From Adiantum capillus-veneris (Eukaryota > Streptophyta > Polypodiopsida > Polypodiales > Pteridaceae), in NCBI GenBank assembly GCA_014529385.2, contig CM043955.1, positions 140,186,206 through 140,250,205 of the forward strand: DNA of 64,000 bases, in the 5' to 3' direction. Under the pieces are notes generated by a model. The model had not been told where the DNA came from. It ran no database searches and was given only the letters and a program-made list of their open reading frames with translations. The position numbers were made by a program, and so were the translations under genes. Shown piece by piece: positions 23,201 to 33,628 of this stretch (the stretch's first letter is position 1; the number at the start of each line of letters is the position of its first letter).

Positions 23201-24720
23201 AGGGAAACGAGACAACCATTTTGAATTTGTGCAAACACATAAAACTGACAAAATTCAGATGCCCAAAATGTGCTTGCCATAGTTTAGCATAAAATTACTT
23301 TAATCCATTACTACATTTGCAAAGTTTTCAACACACTTGTCTTAATATTTGAGCTTGTATAACCCATGAGACAAGGTACTTGATACCACAATGGTACCAC
23401 TTGAACTAATATCGTGAACAATGTATCTGTCTTTCACAAACTTTACAACAAGACCAAAACTTACTAATTCAAAAAATAAACAATAGATTCTTCTTGATCC
23501 CATGCACACAAAGTACATAAGAAATTGTGAAGGGACTGTAATTAATTGTAGCGAGTACAATGTTTCCAAGTTCTTGAACTAGATAAGAGGCATTGCAACA
23601 CAAATGATAGAATTCTCAATGAGGACAACATCAAGAGAATTGAACAAGTCATGATGAGATGTAATTTTCTTGTAGAACTACACAGAAGGGTCATAATGAC
23701 ACTGCGCACTAAAATCACATCTGCACCAAGCATAGAATTTTTAGATTCTATAGTGGCTTTATTTGATGAAGATTCCCGTTCTTTTTTGCATGTGTCTTTA
23801 GCCTTTAGCTTAGGGAATAGCTTTATTAGATGATCAAAAACTCTACAATAGATGCAATGCAAATTTTTCTTTCCTCTTTCAACAGATTTACTGGATGGAT
23901 TAGTGTTATAGGAGGCATTTTTCACGAATGGTTTGCTACCTAAAGAAGGAACAGTGGGAATAGTAGCATTACTATTGCTACATCTTCTTTGTTCAGCAAC
24001 AAAAGCATGATCAATAACATGTTCCTTAGCCCTAATTTTTCTTGACATAGCCTCTTGTAATAGCAAAGTGACCAACACATCAAAATTAATAGCATTATCA
24101 TTGCCCTATTCAAAATGCCTCAAAGTAGAGGCAAAAGTTTGGTATGGATCTAGTAATGCATCTGGGATAGTTTGCATGAGTTGCTCATTGAAATGTTTGA
24201 TTTCAGCAAGAAAAATGTCCATTTTACCTTCCTCGTGCATAACCTTTGATTCTGGGTGTTTGCACATAAAGAATATTTTTGCCTCATTGCGACCTACATA
24301 CAAACAAACTAGAATATCCCAAGCTTGTTTTGCTATTTTAATGTTGTACTTGACAGGAAACACAATCAATGTATATGCATGCACATTTTTACTATCCCAA
24401 TGAGCCTATTCAATTGTAGATAAATAGCACTAGCAATAGGAGTAGAACTACTAGAGGCTGCAACATCCTCCATAGAACAGGAGCATGCATCATAACCCTT
24501 AACAATGTTTCATAAACCCTTAGAAACAAGGACATGCTACATCATGTAAGTCCAAAATTTATAATTGTCCTCATCAAATTTTTCATTAGCAAACAACATC
24601 TTGAAAACATCATAGTAAAAGACCAAACTTGATGTAGAAAATGCCCAAATTGAGTAGAAATTGAAGGGAAATTGTACGTGCTCTACAAGCTGTTGATACT
24701 CATCAAAGCTCAATAAAATC
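20261..24720 (-). pseudogene. Copia D gag-pol, heavily decayed
   Basis: Fragments colinear with element B are readable: gag (AKQAWDIL near 24320; GNEDVFHK-type tail lost), zinc knuckle region CIYCRVFDHLIKLF (fourth ligand Cys replaced by Phe) near 23840, protease remnants (KKITSHHDLFNSLD near 23650), a pre-integrase remnant near 23440 and RNase H pieces near 20560. At the Gln positions matching two of B's TAG codons D still has CAA and CAG, but it shares TAG at B's protease Trp and RNase H Gln sites. No intact domain remains. Confidence 0.8.
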
Positions 24721-24796
24721 AAAGAAAGTGTGTAGGAGGGTGCTGGTGATGTTGGCGATTATGCCCTAGAGGACACATACCTACTTTGATACCAAT

Positions 24797-25020
24797 TGTT
24801 GGTGTTAGGGTTGCACGAATACACACACATTTGGAGATGAGAAGAAGCTCAAGGAACAAAATAGAGAATGTATCACTTGGTGTGACAATACACGATAAGC
24901 TAGCTTCAGACTGATGGGCATATATACAAAGCACGAAAAAAAAACATCCCAGTGAGGAAAAAAAGAACCTTGATGGTCATAAGAGTGCTCTCATTCATCA
25001 CCACCATATACATGGTAACA
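24797..25020 (-). repeat. Copia D 5' LTR (right)
   Basis: 224 bases from TGTTGGTG to GGTAACA; the adjacent plus-strand CTTTGATACCA is a mutated initiator-Met PBS. Confidence 0.85.
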
Positions 25021-25325
25021 TGCATAAGGCTTTTTGTCCTCAGGTTTTGAATGGTGTGGCCTTATTTGGTGAAGTGATGCCTTGAGGCAGCTCTCTCACT
25101 TATTTTAATGCCCACAGTGTCCTTGCGATAGAAGGTTCTAGTGACATTGGTGGTGTTGGCTTCATTGAATTCTTGGGAATGGGTATGAGGAGGAGAGACT
25201 AGAGTATTTAGCAATAAGTGCTTTATGGTGTTCTACCCAATCCTTACTTAGAATCAATTCTTCTTATAGGCTACCTGATTTTGTAACATAGAAAGCTTCA
25301 TTAGTAATGTGGGAATCTAGGAAAG
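25021..25325. other. Right flank of copia D, nothing recognised
   Basis: Continuation of the pre-insertion locus. No frame longer than about 40 codons with sensible composition, no repeats. Confidence 0.4.
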
Positions 25326-25808
25326 ATGTTGTCTCTAGCCTACCTATATATTGAGTACATCATCAAAATGAGGGCGGGAAGTTTGTTCTCTATATACATG
25401 TTATACAAGCCGTACTTACTCATGATGTACCAATTGAAACAAGCTATCATGATTGCAATTTCACCAACAATACATTCCTTCAAAGGGACATTGATAACTA
25501 CAAGTGAACACACAAGAATCCATCTATCCAAGATGCGGTTAAAAGAATTGTTTGATACAACCTACATCGACAATGCTAGGTACTCTGCTATGGCATTGAA
25601 GAAATTGAGAGACCTCATAACAATGGTGGACACATGTGCACTACTATATTTGTTCTTGACATTCACTACTGATGAAATTTCCCAAACTAGATGGCAAGAG
25701 TCATTACAATTAAGAACCTTTCTCAAGGCTACAATCAAAATTTTAGGTGGAACGATTGTCCCATTGAGTGTGCGGCCCTCTTCCATCACCGCTTGCACAC
25801 ATTCTTAA
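25326..25808 (+). CDS. Hypothetical protein, 160 residues
   Basis: Open frame of Met/Leu/Ile-rich composition. It contains a hydrophobic N-terminal half (residues about 5-50 could hold one membrane segment) and a helical stretch ALKKLRDLITMVDTC. No family recognised. It ends at the start of a tandem repeat, and could be a chance frame or a decayed transposon gene. Confidence 0.25.
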   Translation: MLSLAYLYIEYIIKMRAGSLFSIYMLYKPYLLMMYQLKQAIMIAISPTIHSFKGTLITTSEHTRIHLSKMRLKELFDTTYIDNARYSAMALKKLRDLITMVDTCALLYLFLTFTTDEISQTRWQESLQLRTFLKATIKILGGTIVPLSVRPSSITACTHS

Positions 25809-25944
25809 ATAGATACATCCTTTGTGGATTTCATGCCTAGGGTAAGATGGGATAGACCAAGGACCAGGACACACATTCTTAAATAGATACATCCTTGTTG
25901 GATGTGAGGCCTAGGGTAAGATGGGACAGGCCAAGGGCCAGGAC
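25797..25944. repeat. 74-bp tandem duplication
   Basis: Two adjacent 74-base units (25797-25870 and 25871-25944), both beginning ACACATTCTTAAATAG, with about ten differences. It straddles the end of the frame before it. Confidence 0.85.
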
Positions 25945-28201
25945 ATACATGCGGTATAGGGGGCCTATATTTAGTAAGCCAAGGGCTTATATATCGATGT
26001 TTGGATGGAAATGTGCATGTGCTAGTCCATAGTCACTTATATTTGGTATTAGATTTTAGGGCAACCATGGAGGAGGGGGAGAAGCATGGAAGGTAGGGAA
26101 CCGTTGGTATGCATGCTCTCTCGCTCTCTTGTTTTCTTTTCTCTCATTCTCTCTCTTGTCTCTTGTCCTTGAGCTATTCTAGTGGGCTCAAGACCACCGT
26201 GAGAAAGATCCCTTGGATACACAGAGGTGGTGGTCAAGGAGGAAGATCGACAAGAAACGGCCGTGGGAGTGGCTGTGGAGAGGAAGATGGGGAAGCAGGA
26301 GGCAATCACAAGATACTTCCCTTACACACACAAGGTGTGTGTAGAGAGCACCATTGATTAGCACTCAAAAGAGCTGAACATGTTTGTGTTGTGATGTTGT
26401 TTGAGCAACACATAGTGTCTCTCTCTTGTTCTTTGTCCTCTTGCATTGGCTGCACCACTTTCCATAGCAACGCTTCATTAGGTTTATACTGTAATTTTGG
26501 CCAAATTATGGGGCAAGGTAGGGTTCCCACCAAACGGTATTGTAGCAAGGATTTAGCCAAACAACCCAACACCCAAGATTTGTATCTATATCAACTTCGA
26601 ACTCAAAATCGACGAGGCCCCGTCAACCAAATTAGCTTGTACAAGGGTTCAAGCTTGGGCAAAATGCAAATTGACAAAATGGATGTCGTACAAGCACAAG
26701 ATCTACAACATTGGTGTTTTCTTGAGACGAAATTGCCACCCAAGTTGGCCTACAATATTGGGACTTATATTGAGCTAATGCACGTAAGCAAGGTTGCCTA
26801 GCACTAAGGCAAGTTGAATACCATAGGCACCCAAAATGTTCGGAGAGGGTTTTCTAGAGTCAGAGAAACTATATAATGTGCAAGGCATCATGCAAAGTAG
26901 ATTACCAAGCAAGGATCATAAGGATGAGAAATTTTATGATTATGTGATTTTTGTGACTTGATATATGATTGTATATTGCATGAAGCCTCCAAAAGCTTTC
27001 CAAAGTAAATTTTGGATGTAAAGGCAAGGCCTGTTGCTAGAATGAAAAACGGGGCAAAGATGTTCGACATGGCCAAATCTTTCCTGGTCAACATAGCTCT
27101 CTTTGTCATGCCTATGCTTGACAAAGGAGACAAACATGGCCGACCTTTTATTACAATTCAAGAATCGGGCAGGCATCTTTCTCTCTATTTTGGAGTTCTG
27201 GATTTGAACTTTTACTAGGGCATGGCTCCTAGGAAAGTTTCCTGAACTTGATGCAGTCAAAAACGGATGTTGGCAAGCCAAATCTGGTCAGCTTTCAAGG
27301 GTTTTTAGCAGCAGTTGCATGCAAATGAGTATTGATTAACCTAGGTACACTTTGTCTGTGCAATTACTATAGGTATTTTCATGCTTCCAATACAATATCC
27401 TACTTGACAATGTCAATGATCAATAGGCTCAATTTTCTTTTAACTCTATATAATATGATAATGCCATAAGATCGGCCATGGTACATCGGTCATGTTTTAA
27501 CTAAGGAGCATGTCTCCGTACAAGTCTACTCACAAGCATGGCATGTGTAGGCAAACTAAAGTGTTACAGATTTCATAACCTTTACACAAAAATAGGGCAA
27601 TCAATAGCAAATGGTACCACAAAAATACATTTTCTCTGGTGCTAGCATACACAATTACTGGCCACAAATCACAAGGGACCACGATATTGAGGAAAACCAT
27701 CCTCATCATAAAACAAACATTTGCCTTAGGCTTGACATACATCATATACTCTAGTGTGATGGACATAAACCACCTCAAAATACTCAATATGCTAACCCCA
27801 AGAATTTTTTGGGTTTCCAAGAACATTCACTCTTGTTGTATTTTTTCCCGTGACTTTAATAAATATGTTTCCTATATTGTACACATTTACCTCATATTGT
27901 CTACAAACTAAGTAAATAGTTATGGAGCCACCCTCATAATCTCACCTTGTTTCATGCAGATTACATATTCACTGGCCAAGTAGCCTTGAACAATTTATCA
28001 TGGACACGAACAAGGTAAAATAGAATCTACATGCTACAATTTTATCACTCTGTTTCACAAATTTCAATATATCAAATCCACATCACAATATACCTCCATC
28101 GTACAGCTATTTGAAAATGTTAATCAAGAATGTCGCTACCTCAAAAGCAACTAACTCAAGACATGGTGCCTGTGTATACCCAACTTCAAATCAAATGAGA
28201 T
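25945..28201. other. Mostly unrecognised sequence with a leader-like segment
   Basis: 26090-26340 has a TATA-like region upstream (GCTTATATATC near 25986), a pyrimidine-rich stretch and Arg-rich short frames, resembling the R-U5 part of an LTR, but no partner repeat is present. A plus-strand frame of 136 codons (26391-26801) and a minus-strand frame near 26940-27281 match no family I know. Nothing else supportable. Confidence 0.25.
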
Positions 28202-28828
28202 TTGGCAAATATTTCTAGTGATCCCCCAAGTGCATTCATTAAGAGCTTTTGCATTACTCAACTTCTCCACTCGTATATCAACAATGCATCGAGCAAAACA
28301 AAGAATGTAGAAATAGTGAATTGGAGTTGGCAACGAGTACTCCAACTTGCATGGTTTCTTACACCATTTATCTACTTTTTTGCCGCTCATATTTTGAACC
28401 TAATAACTCTTACTTGTTCTACAAGATTGCAAAAAGAGATACTAATGAATTTTGGCATGGCCTTTGATGAGTCAGATAACGTACTATTGGACACATAAGC
28501 ACAAGAACTGTTGAATGCTAAGACCACTGGAATATCAATGTATACAATCAAGATGCTACACTATGGTTATAAGATCATGCTTGAAAAGCTGGCCCTTCTC
28601 GACAAGAATATTGTGAGAGAGGCACTGTCAAACATGGTGAAAGAGTTTGGAAATGAATTCAGAGGGAACGATAGAGCCATTTTAACCGATGAGAATTTCG
28701 CATGGCATTTCAATAGAGAAGTTTTGAAGGCTCCATTTGGAGAATCCACCAACCCTTTTAGAAAATTTGAACTAGTAAGTGGTGAGCACTTGATTAAATT
28801 TACTAGAATAACAAACAATATTGAATAA
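28202..28828 (+). pseudogene. Unknown protein with one in-frame stop
   Basis: A single frame of about 208 codons interrupted only by TAA at 28496-28498. The second half is hydrophilic and protein-like (ALLDKNIVREALSNMVKEFG, NFAWHFNREVLKAPFGESTN). No catalytic motif or membrane segment except a hydrophobic run near residues 50-70 of the first half. It may be a transposon-encoded or host gene remnant; family unknown. Confidence 0.35.
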
Positions 28829-29230
28829 TAACCTAGCACACACCACTAGAGTGCAAGACGACAAAGTAGATACCAACAAGGAGAAAATCACTCAAACAAC
28901 AAGTTTGCAAGACAAAATTACCCATATCAAAATCGTACCCCCTCCTAAGAAACAAAGATAGATGAAGAGAGCTGCATAGTCTACTCCATTAGGTGCAAAA
29001 TCAACAACCATATTTACATAGGCATGACAAATTGATGTTTAAGCTAGGAAAAGAGCACACATCACCAATCTTCCAAAATGGATGAGAGATGATGGGTCAA
29101 CCTTTCCCTTATTCTCAAAAAACTTTGAGTTCCAGATTTTGCACAGAACTAAAAATAGGACTACTGCTATTGCACTAGAAACGCAAGAAATTAGTTCTCA
29201 TGATGCAAACTCTAGCAAGGCATACAATAA

Positions 29231-29296
29231 TTTAAAGGGACATCCCCCTAAGTGTTCCAAAAATTTAAAGGGACATCCCCCTAGGTGTTCCAAACA
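29231..29296. repeat. 33-bp tandem duplication
   Basis: Two adjacent units starting TTTAAAGGGACATCCCCCTA with one or two differences. Confidence 0.85.
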
Positions 29297-29456
29297 TTAT
29301 TACTTAAAGTACCATAAAAAGATATATTATGTAGTCATTTTATCTATTTGTTATAGGGTAATTTTTCTAGCTTTTGATTCTACTCTTTGTCAAACCTTTC
29401 TTCATCGCTCATGTATGTAACTTTTCAGAGTGTCCTTCTGTTTTGTTATTTTGTAG

Positions 29457-29567
29457 GGAATTGATGTACGTCCTGGTTCTGAGGATGTAGGCGATGTTGA
29501 GGATGTTGCAAGTTTTGGTGGCAGGGTTGCTGCTGCTAGATGCATCTCTGCACTAAACATTCGTGGG
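29457..29567 (+). other. Gag-derived 111-bp segment flanked by splice-like sites
   Basis: The 37 codons read GIDVRPGSEDVGDVEDVA at the start, matching copia B gag (GIDVRPGSKDVGDVEDVA), with about 54 bases nearly identical at the DNA level; the second half diverges (GGRVAAARCISALNIRG). The segment is preceded by a pyrimidine-rich stretch ending TTTTGTAG and followed directly by GTAATC, so it has exactly the limits of a phase 0-0 exon. Orientation is plus, opposite to B. No adjoining exon was identified. It may be an exonised gag piece or part of an intron-bearing element. Confidence 0.6.
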
Positions 29568-30613
<1,046 letters not shown>

Positions 30614-30730
30614 GAAAAATACAAGGGCACAATTGCAAAGCCCCTAGCTTTGCTTGACCCCAAAGGATTCACAAACCCACTCACACATAGAAATACTTGT
30701 GTAACAAAACTTGCCACGCTCCTTTTTCTC

Positions 30731-30828
<98 letters not shown>
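30731..30828. repeat. (CT)n(CA)n compound microsatellite at E1 5' end
   Basis: Short CT run then 44 pure CA units, directly abutting the E1 body at TTCTTAAACAACAG. Confidence 0.97.
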
Positions 30829-30829
<1 letters not shown>

Positions 30830-31215
30830 TCTTAAACAACAGTTAAAATATATAATTTTTCTTTTTCCTCGCAAAAGTTACTATTTACCTTTGTCTAATT
30901 TCCTACAAATATAGTATGGTTTATTTGGGGGGACATACCTCTCTCTTCTATCCTCACATGGATACCCACCCCTATGCCTATTATGCATAAAACGTCGCCT
31001 TCATTACTACCCTAGCATTTCACGCCCTCGCTCACTCTGTCCCGCTTTACTGTAATACTATACACCGCAGCCTATTGCATACATCTACATGCAATCTCTC
31101 GCCCTGTCAACCCCCAATACGCAAGCAGGACATGCCATGAGGCGGCTTGAGAACCTGTAGCCACTAAAGACTCAGATCGTGGGGCGTCTTCTCACGTTGA
31201 GCAAAACAAATGGCC

Positions 31216-31247
31216 TATAAAAGGTGAGGGTGCTTTGAGCCCCTCAC
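31216..31247 (+). promoter_or_regulatory. TATA box plus hairpin, E1
   Basis: TATAAAAG, then a perfect 7-bp stem GTGAGGG (31224-31230) / CCCTCAC (31241-31247) with a 10-base loop, then TTAG. The hairpin covers the expected start-site region 25-30 bases after the TATA box. The same arrangement recurs in five further copies. Confidence 0.7.
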
Positions 31248-31312
31248 TTAGTCTTTGGGTATTGTTTCTCTACGTGTGTATTTCAAAGTGAGGTGTGAGG
31301 GCTTTGATACTG

Positions 31313-31666
31313 TGCTGATATGGAGATTGTTGGAATACCATCTCAGGTCAGTCCTACTATTATGATGAGTTTGGGTTTTTTTTGCTATTCATGTAGTTAT
31401 TGACTGGCTTTTAACTGGTTTTTTTGGGGATATTATGCTGGGAATACATACTGTGCATGAATTGACTGATTGTAGGAGGGTTTTTTTGAAGCTTCTATGG
31501 ACATTGTTGAAATACCATCTCAGGTCAGTCCTACTACTATGATGAGTTTGGGTTATTTTTTGCTATTTGCGTAGTTCTCGACTGGCTTTTAACTGGTTCT
31601 TTTGGGGATATTATGCTGGGAATACATATTGTGCATAAATTGATTGATTGTAGGAAGGTTTTTTTT
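31313..31666 (+). repeat. 177-bp tandem duplication carrying exon 1
   Basis: Two adjacent copies (31313-31489 and 31490-31666) each contain an ATG, the short IVxIPSQ-coding exon and its CAG/GTCAGT donor. Copies differ at scattered sites, so the duplication is not recent. The element E2a at 37251 has one copy. Confidence 0.75.
31320..31346 (+). CDS. Candidate first exon of E1 (MEIVGIPSQ)
   Basis: ATG about 73 bases after the promoter hairpin; nine codons ending in CAG directly before GTCAGT, a fair 5' splice site. The duplicated copy at 31497-31523 reads MDIVEIPSQ. It parallels the longer first exon of the E3 and F modules, which also ends SQ at CAG/GT. The exon call rests on this conservation alone; no transcript evidence. 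Confidence 0.45.
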
Positions 31667-32799
31667 AATACTATGGCGCGACTACGTACTGTGCATGAAC
31701 TAGGATGGATTATTTTCTGCTATCCGAGCAGTTACCAACTGACTTTAAACTGGTTTTTTTTTAATATTATACCGCAACTACATACTATGCATGAACTAAG
31801 TGTTTGTAGGATGGTTGGTAAAAAATATGGCTCGCAATAATCGTTTTTCAGATAAAACTGGTGATGTTCATTGAGGGGATCAATGGCCTTGTAATACATG
31901 AATTGATCACGGTACATACTTACATTTTCTAGCTTTTTTATGGTAGGAACTTGGTTTTTTCATCAATGTGGGTTATGAACCAAAAAACAATTGGGAAACT
32001 TGTGTATTGCCTTATGGTTGAGGCTTCTTGATATCATTGCATAATCATAATCCTGGGGCTTGGTAATGCCGTGGCTGAACAATAAAATAAAGGAGATCTT
32101 TTGGTACGGGGTATTGTTGTGAGAATGGTCTGTCTTGATAATATGCAGCTTATGAATTTTGATTTTTTCCTTTGACACTAGTAATGGTAAAGTTGGCCCC
32201 TAAGGACGAATATTATAAGCCATGGGAAATATGGTTTGATAAAACATTGATACCAAGTTCATATCTGGCTATTCTTCCGCTTAAAAAATGGAATTTTTTA
32301 AGGTCGTTTACTAATGTGAAAATTAGTTTAAGCTAGGATAGATTTAGTAGATTTCTCTCTCTATCACAACACATACAGAAGGAGGTAAATTGGATTAGAT
32401 ATGCCCATGTGGGCCTGCAAGTTTTGGTTTTTACTTAAGCCAAAATTGACGCTTTTAAAAAAGGGTTTTTTGGTACATATCTCAAGTTGTTAATTAGGTT
32501 ACTTTATGCATTATGTTACTTAGGATTTTGGACCTGACAATATGGCAAAACAATATTTGAAAAACTAACCTATGGGTTAAAATAGGACACTTGGATCAAA
32601 AGGAGTAATGGCCTTTTGATCAAAATGATATATATGTTAAATATCTATTTAAGGTCTTATAAAACATTGGGCTATATAGAAAGCATACATACAATTACTA
32701 CCAATAAATGAGATAATAAACATTTTTCACATTAAAAACTAAAGAAGTAAAAGACATGAACACTTTGGACAGTGTTTTTAAGTTAAAAAGAGTTGTAAA

Positions 32800-32890
32800 T
32801 TGGACATGGATATCAACTGATAAAGTCCATTGACACCTATAATACACATCCAAGGCTAGCAAATTTGTTGTCTTGTTTGGATGAATGCAG
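32800..32890 (+). promoter_or_regulatory. Conserved acceptor-like block, E1
   Basis: Starts with a GACATGGATAT-like core and ends TGGATGAATGCAG at 32890. Homologous blocks in the other copies carry a branch-point-like CTAAC, a T-rich stretch and CAG immediately followed by GTRA. Here the donor has decayed to TTGAG. Confidence 0.5.
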
Positions 32891-33410
32891 TTGAGGACTC
32901 TATCCTTTCTTGGAATTTGTTTTTGGCTTAAAACTATTGTCTGTCAGATAGTACACTTCCTCCTACCACTTGGGAAGTAATTCTTCATTGGATAGATATC
33001 ATTGTATACTGGAATGTGGCTCCATTCTCATATGCCATGTACAAAGATAATTCTAAGACTGAGTTGTTTTTGTACTAATTTTTACCTTTTCTCTAAAGCC
33101 AGCTGTCTTTTGAATGTAAAAGTTCATTTATGAGTTAAAACAGCTACACACACGTCCTATACATAAGGTTTTTTCATTTCTTTTTTGAGAAAACAAGGAC
33201 ACTGGCTTTAGAAACTTTCTTGAATCTTGGTTTTATGTTTGGAACCACTGCCTTTAAATCCTTCATTGGTTGACTAGTATTAGGTGGTCCTACATAGGCT
33301 AAGATTCTGGTTTCTTGCTGCTCACAGCTTTCATGGTCTTTGACCTTGCCGGTTTAAGGATTGCAGACCCAAACTACTGGACTAATCTTATATATACTTT
33401 CTTTTAGGAT

Positions 33411-33456
33411 CACAAACATTTTAAGTTGACAGCTCGCATGAGGGTAAACCACAACC
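33411..33456 (+). other. Possible 36-bp microexon of E1
   Basis: Sequence GATCACAAACATTTTAAG... (DHKHFKLTARMR) is preceded by TATACTTTCTTTTAG and followed by GTAAACC. Phase 0 at both ends. Its His/Arg-rich peptide has no assigned role. Plausible but unsupported by a second copy; edges are approximate. Confidence 0.3.
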
Positions 33457-33628
33457 TGGAGAAACATACAAGGATTTTAGAACAAATTAGATTTTACCTA
33501 AAAGACCAGTCTTCTAAAAATTCCCTAGCCTGTCAGAACTAGAACTTTTTTGGCTAGACAGGCCAAACTTTGTGTTACTTATTACCACAAATAATCCATG
33601 ACTTACTAACTAATTTTGTCTATTGCAG

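Larger units (their letters stand above)
20045..25020 (-). mobile_element. Ty1/copia element D, old relative of B
   Basis: LTR-like ends at 20045-20260 and 24797-25020 resemble B's LTR (TGTTGGNGTTAGGGTTGCA...TAACA) but differ from it and from each other at many sites. A decayed PBS (TGGTATCAAAG) sits inside the right LTR. Flanks GGCAT and TGCAT are a target duplication with one mismatch. The interior is colinear with B's gag-pol but full of stops. Confidence 0.88.

Noticed and set aside
25797-25944. CRISPR-like direct repeats
   Set aside because: Only two adjacent units without spacers, in a plant nuclear context; an ordinary tandem duplication.
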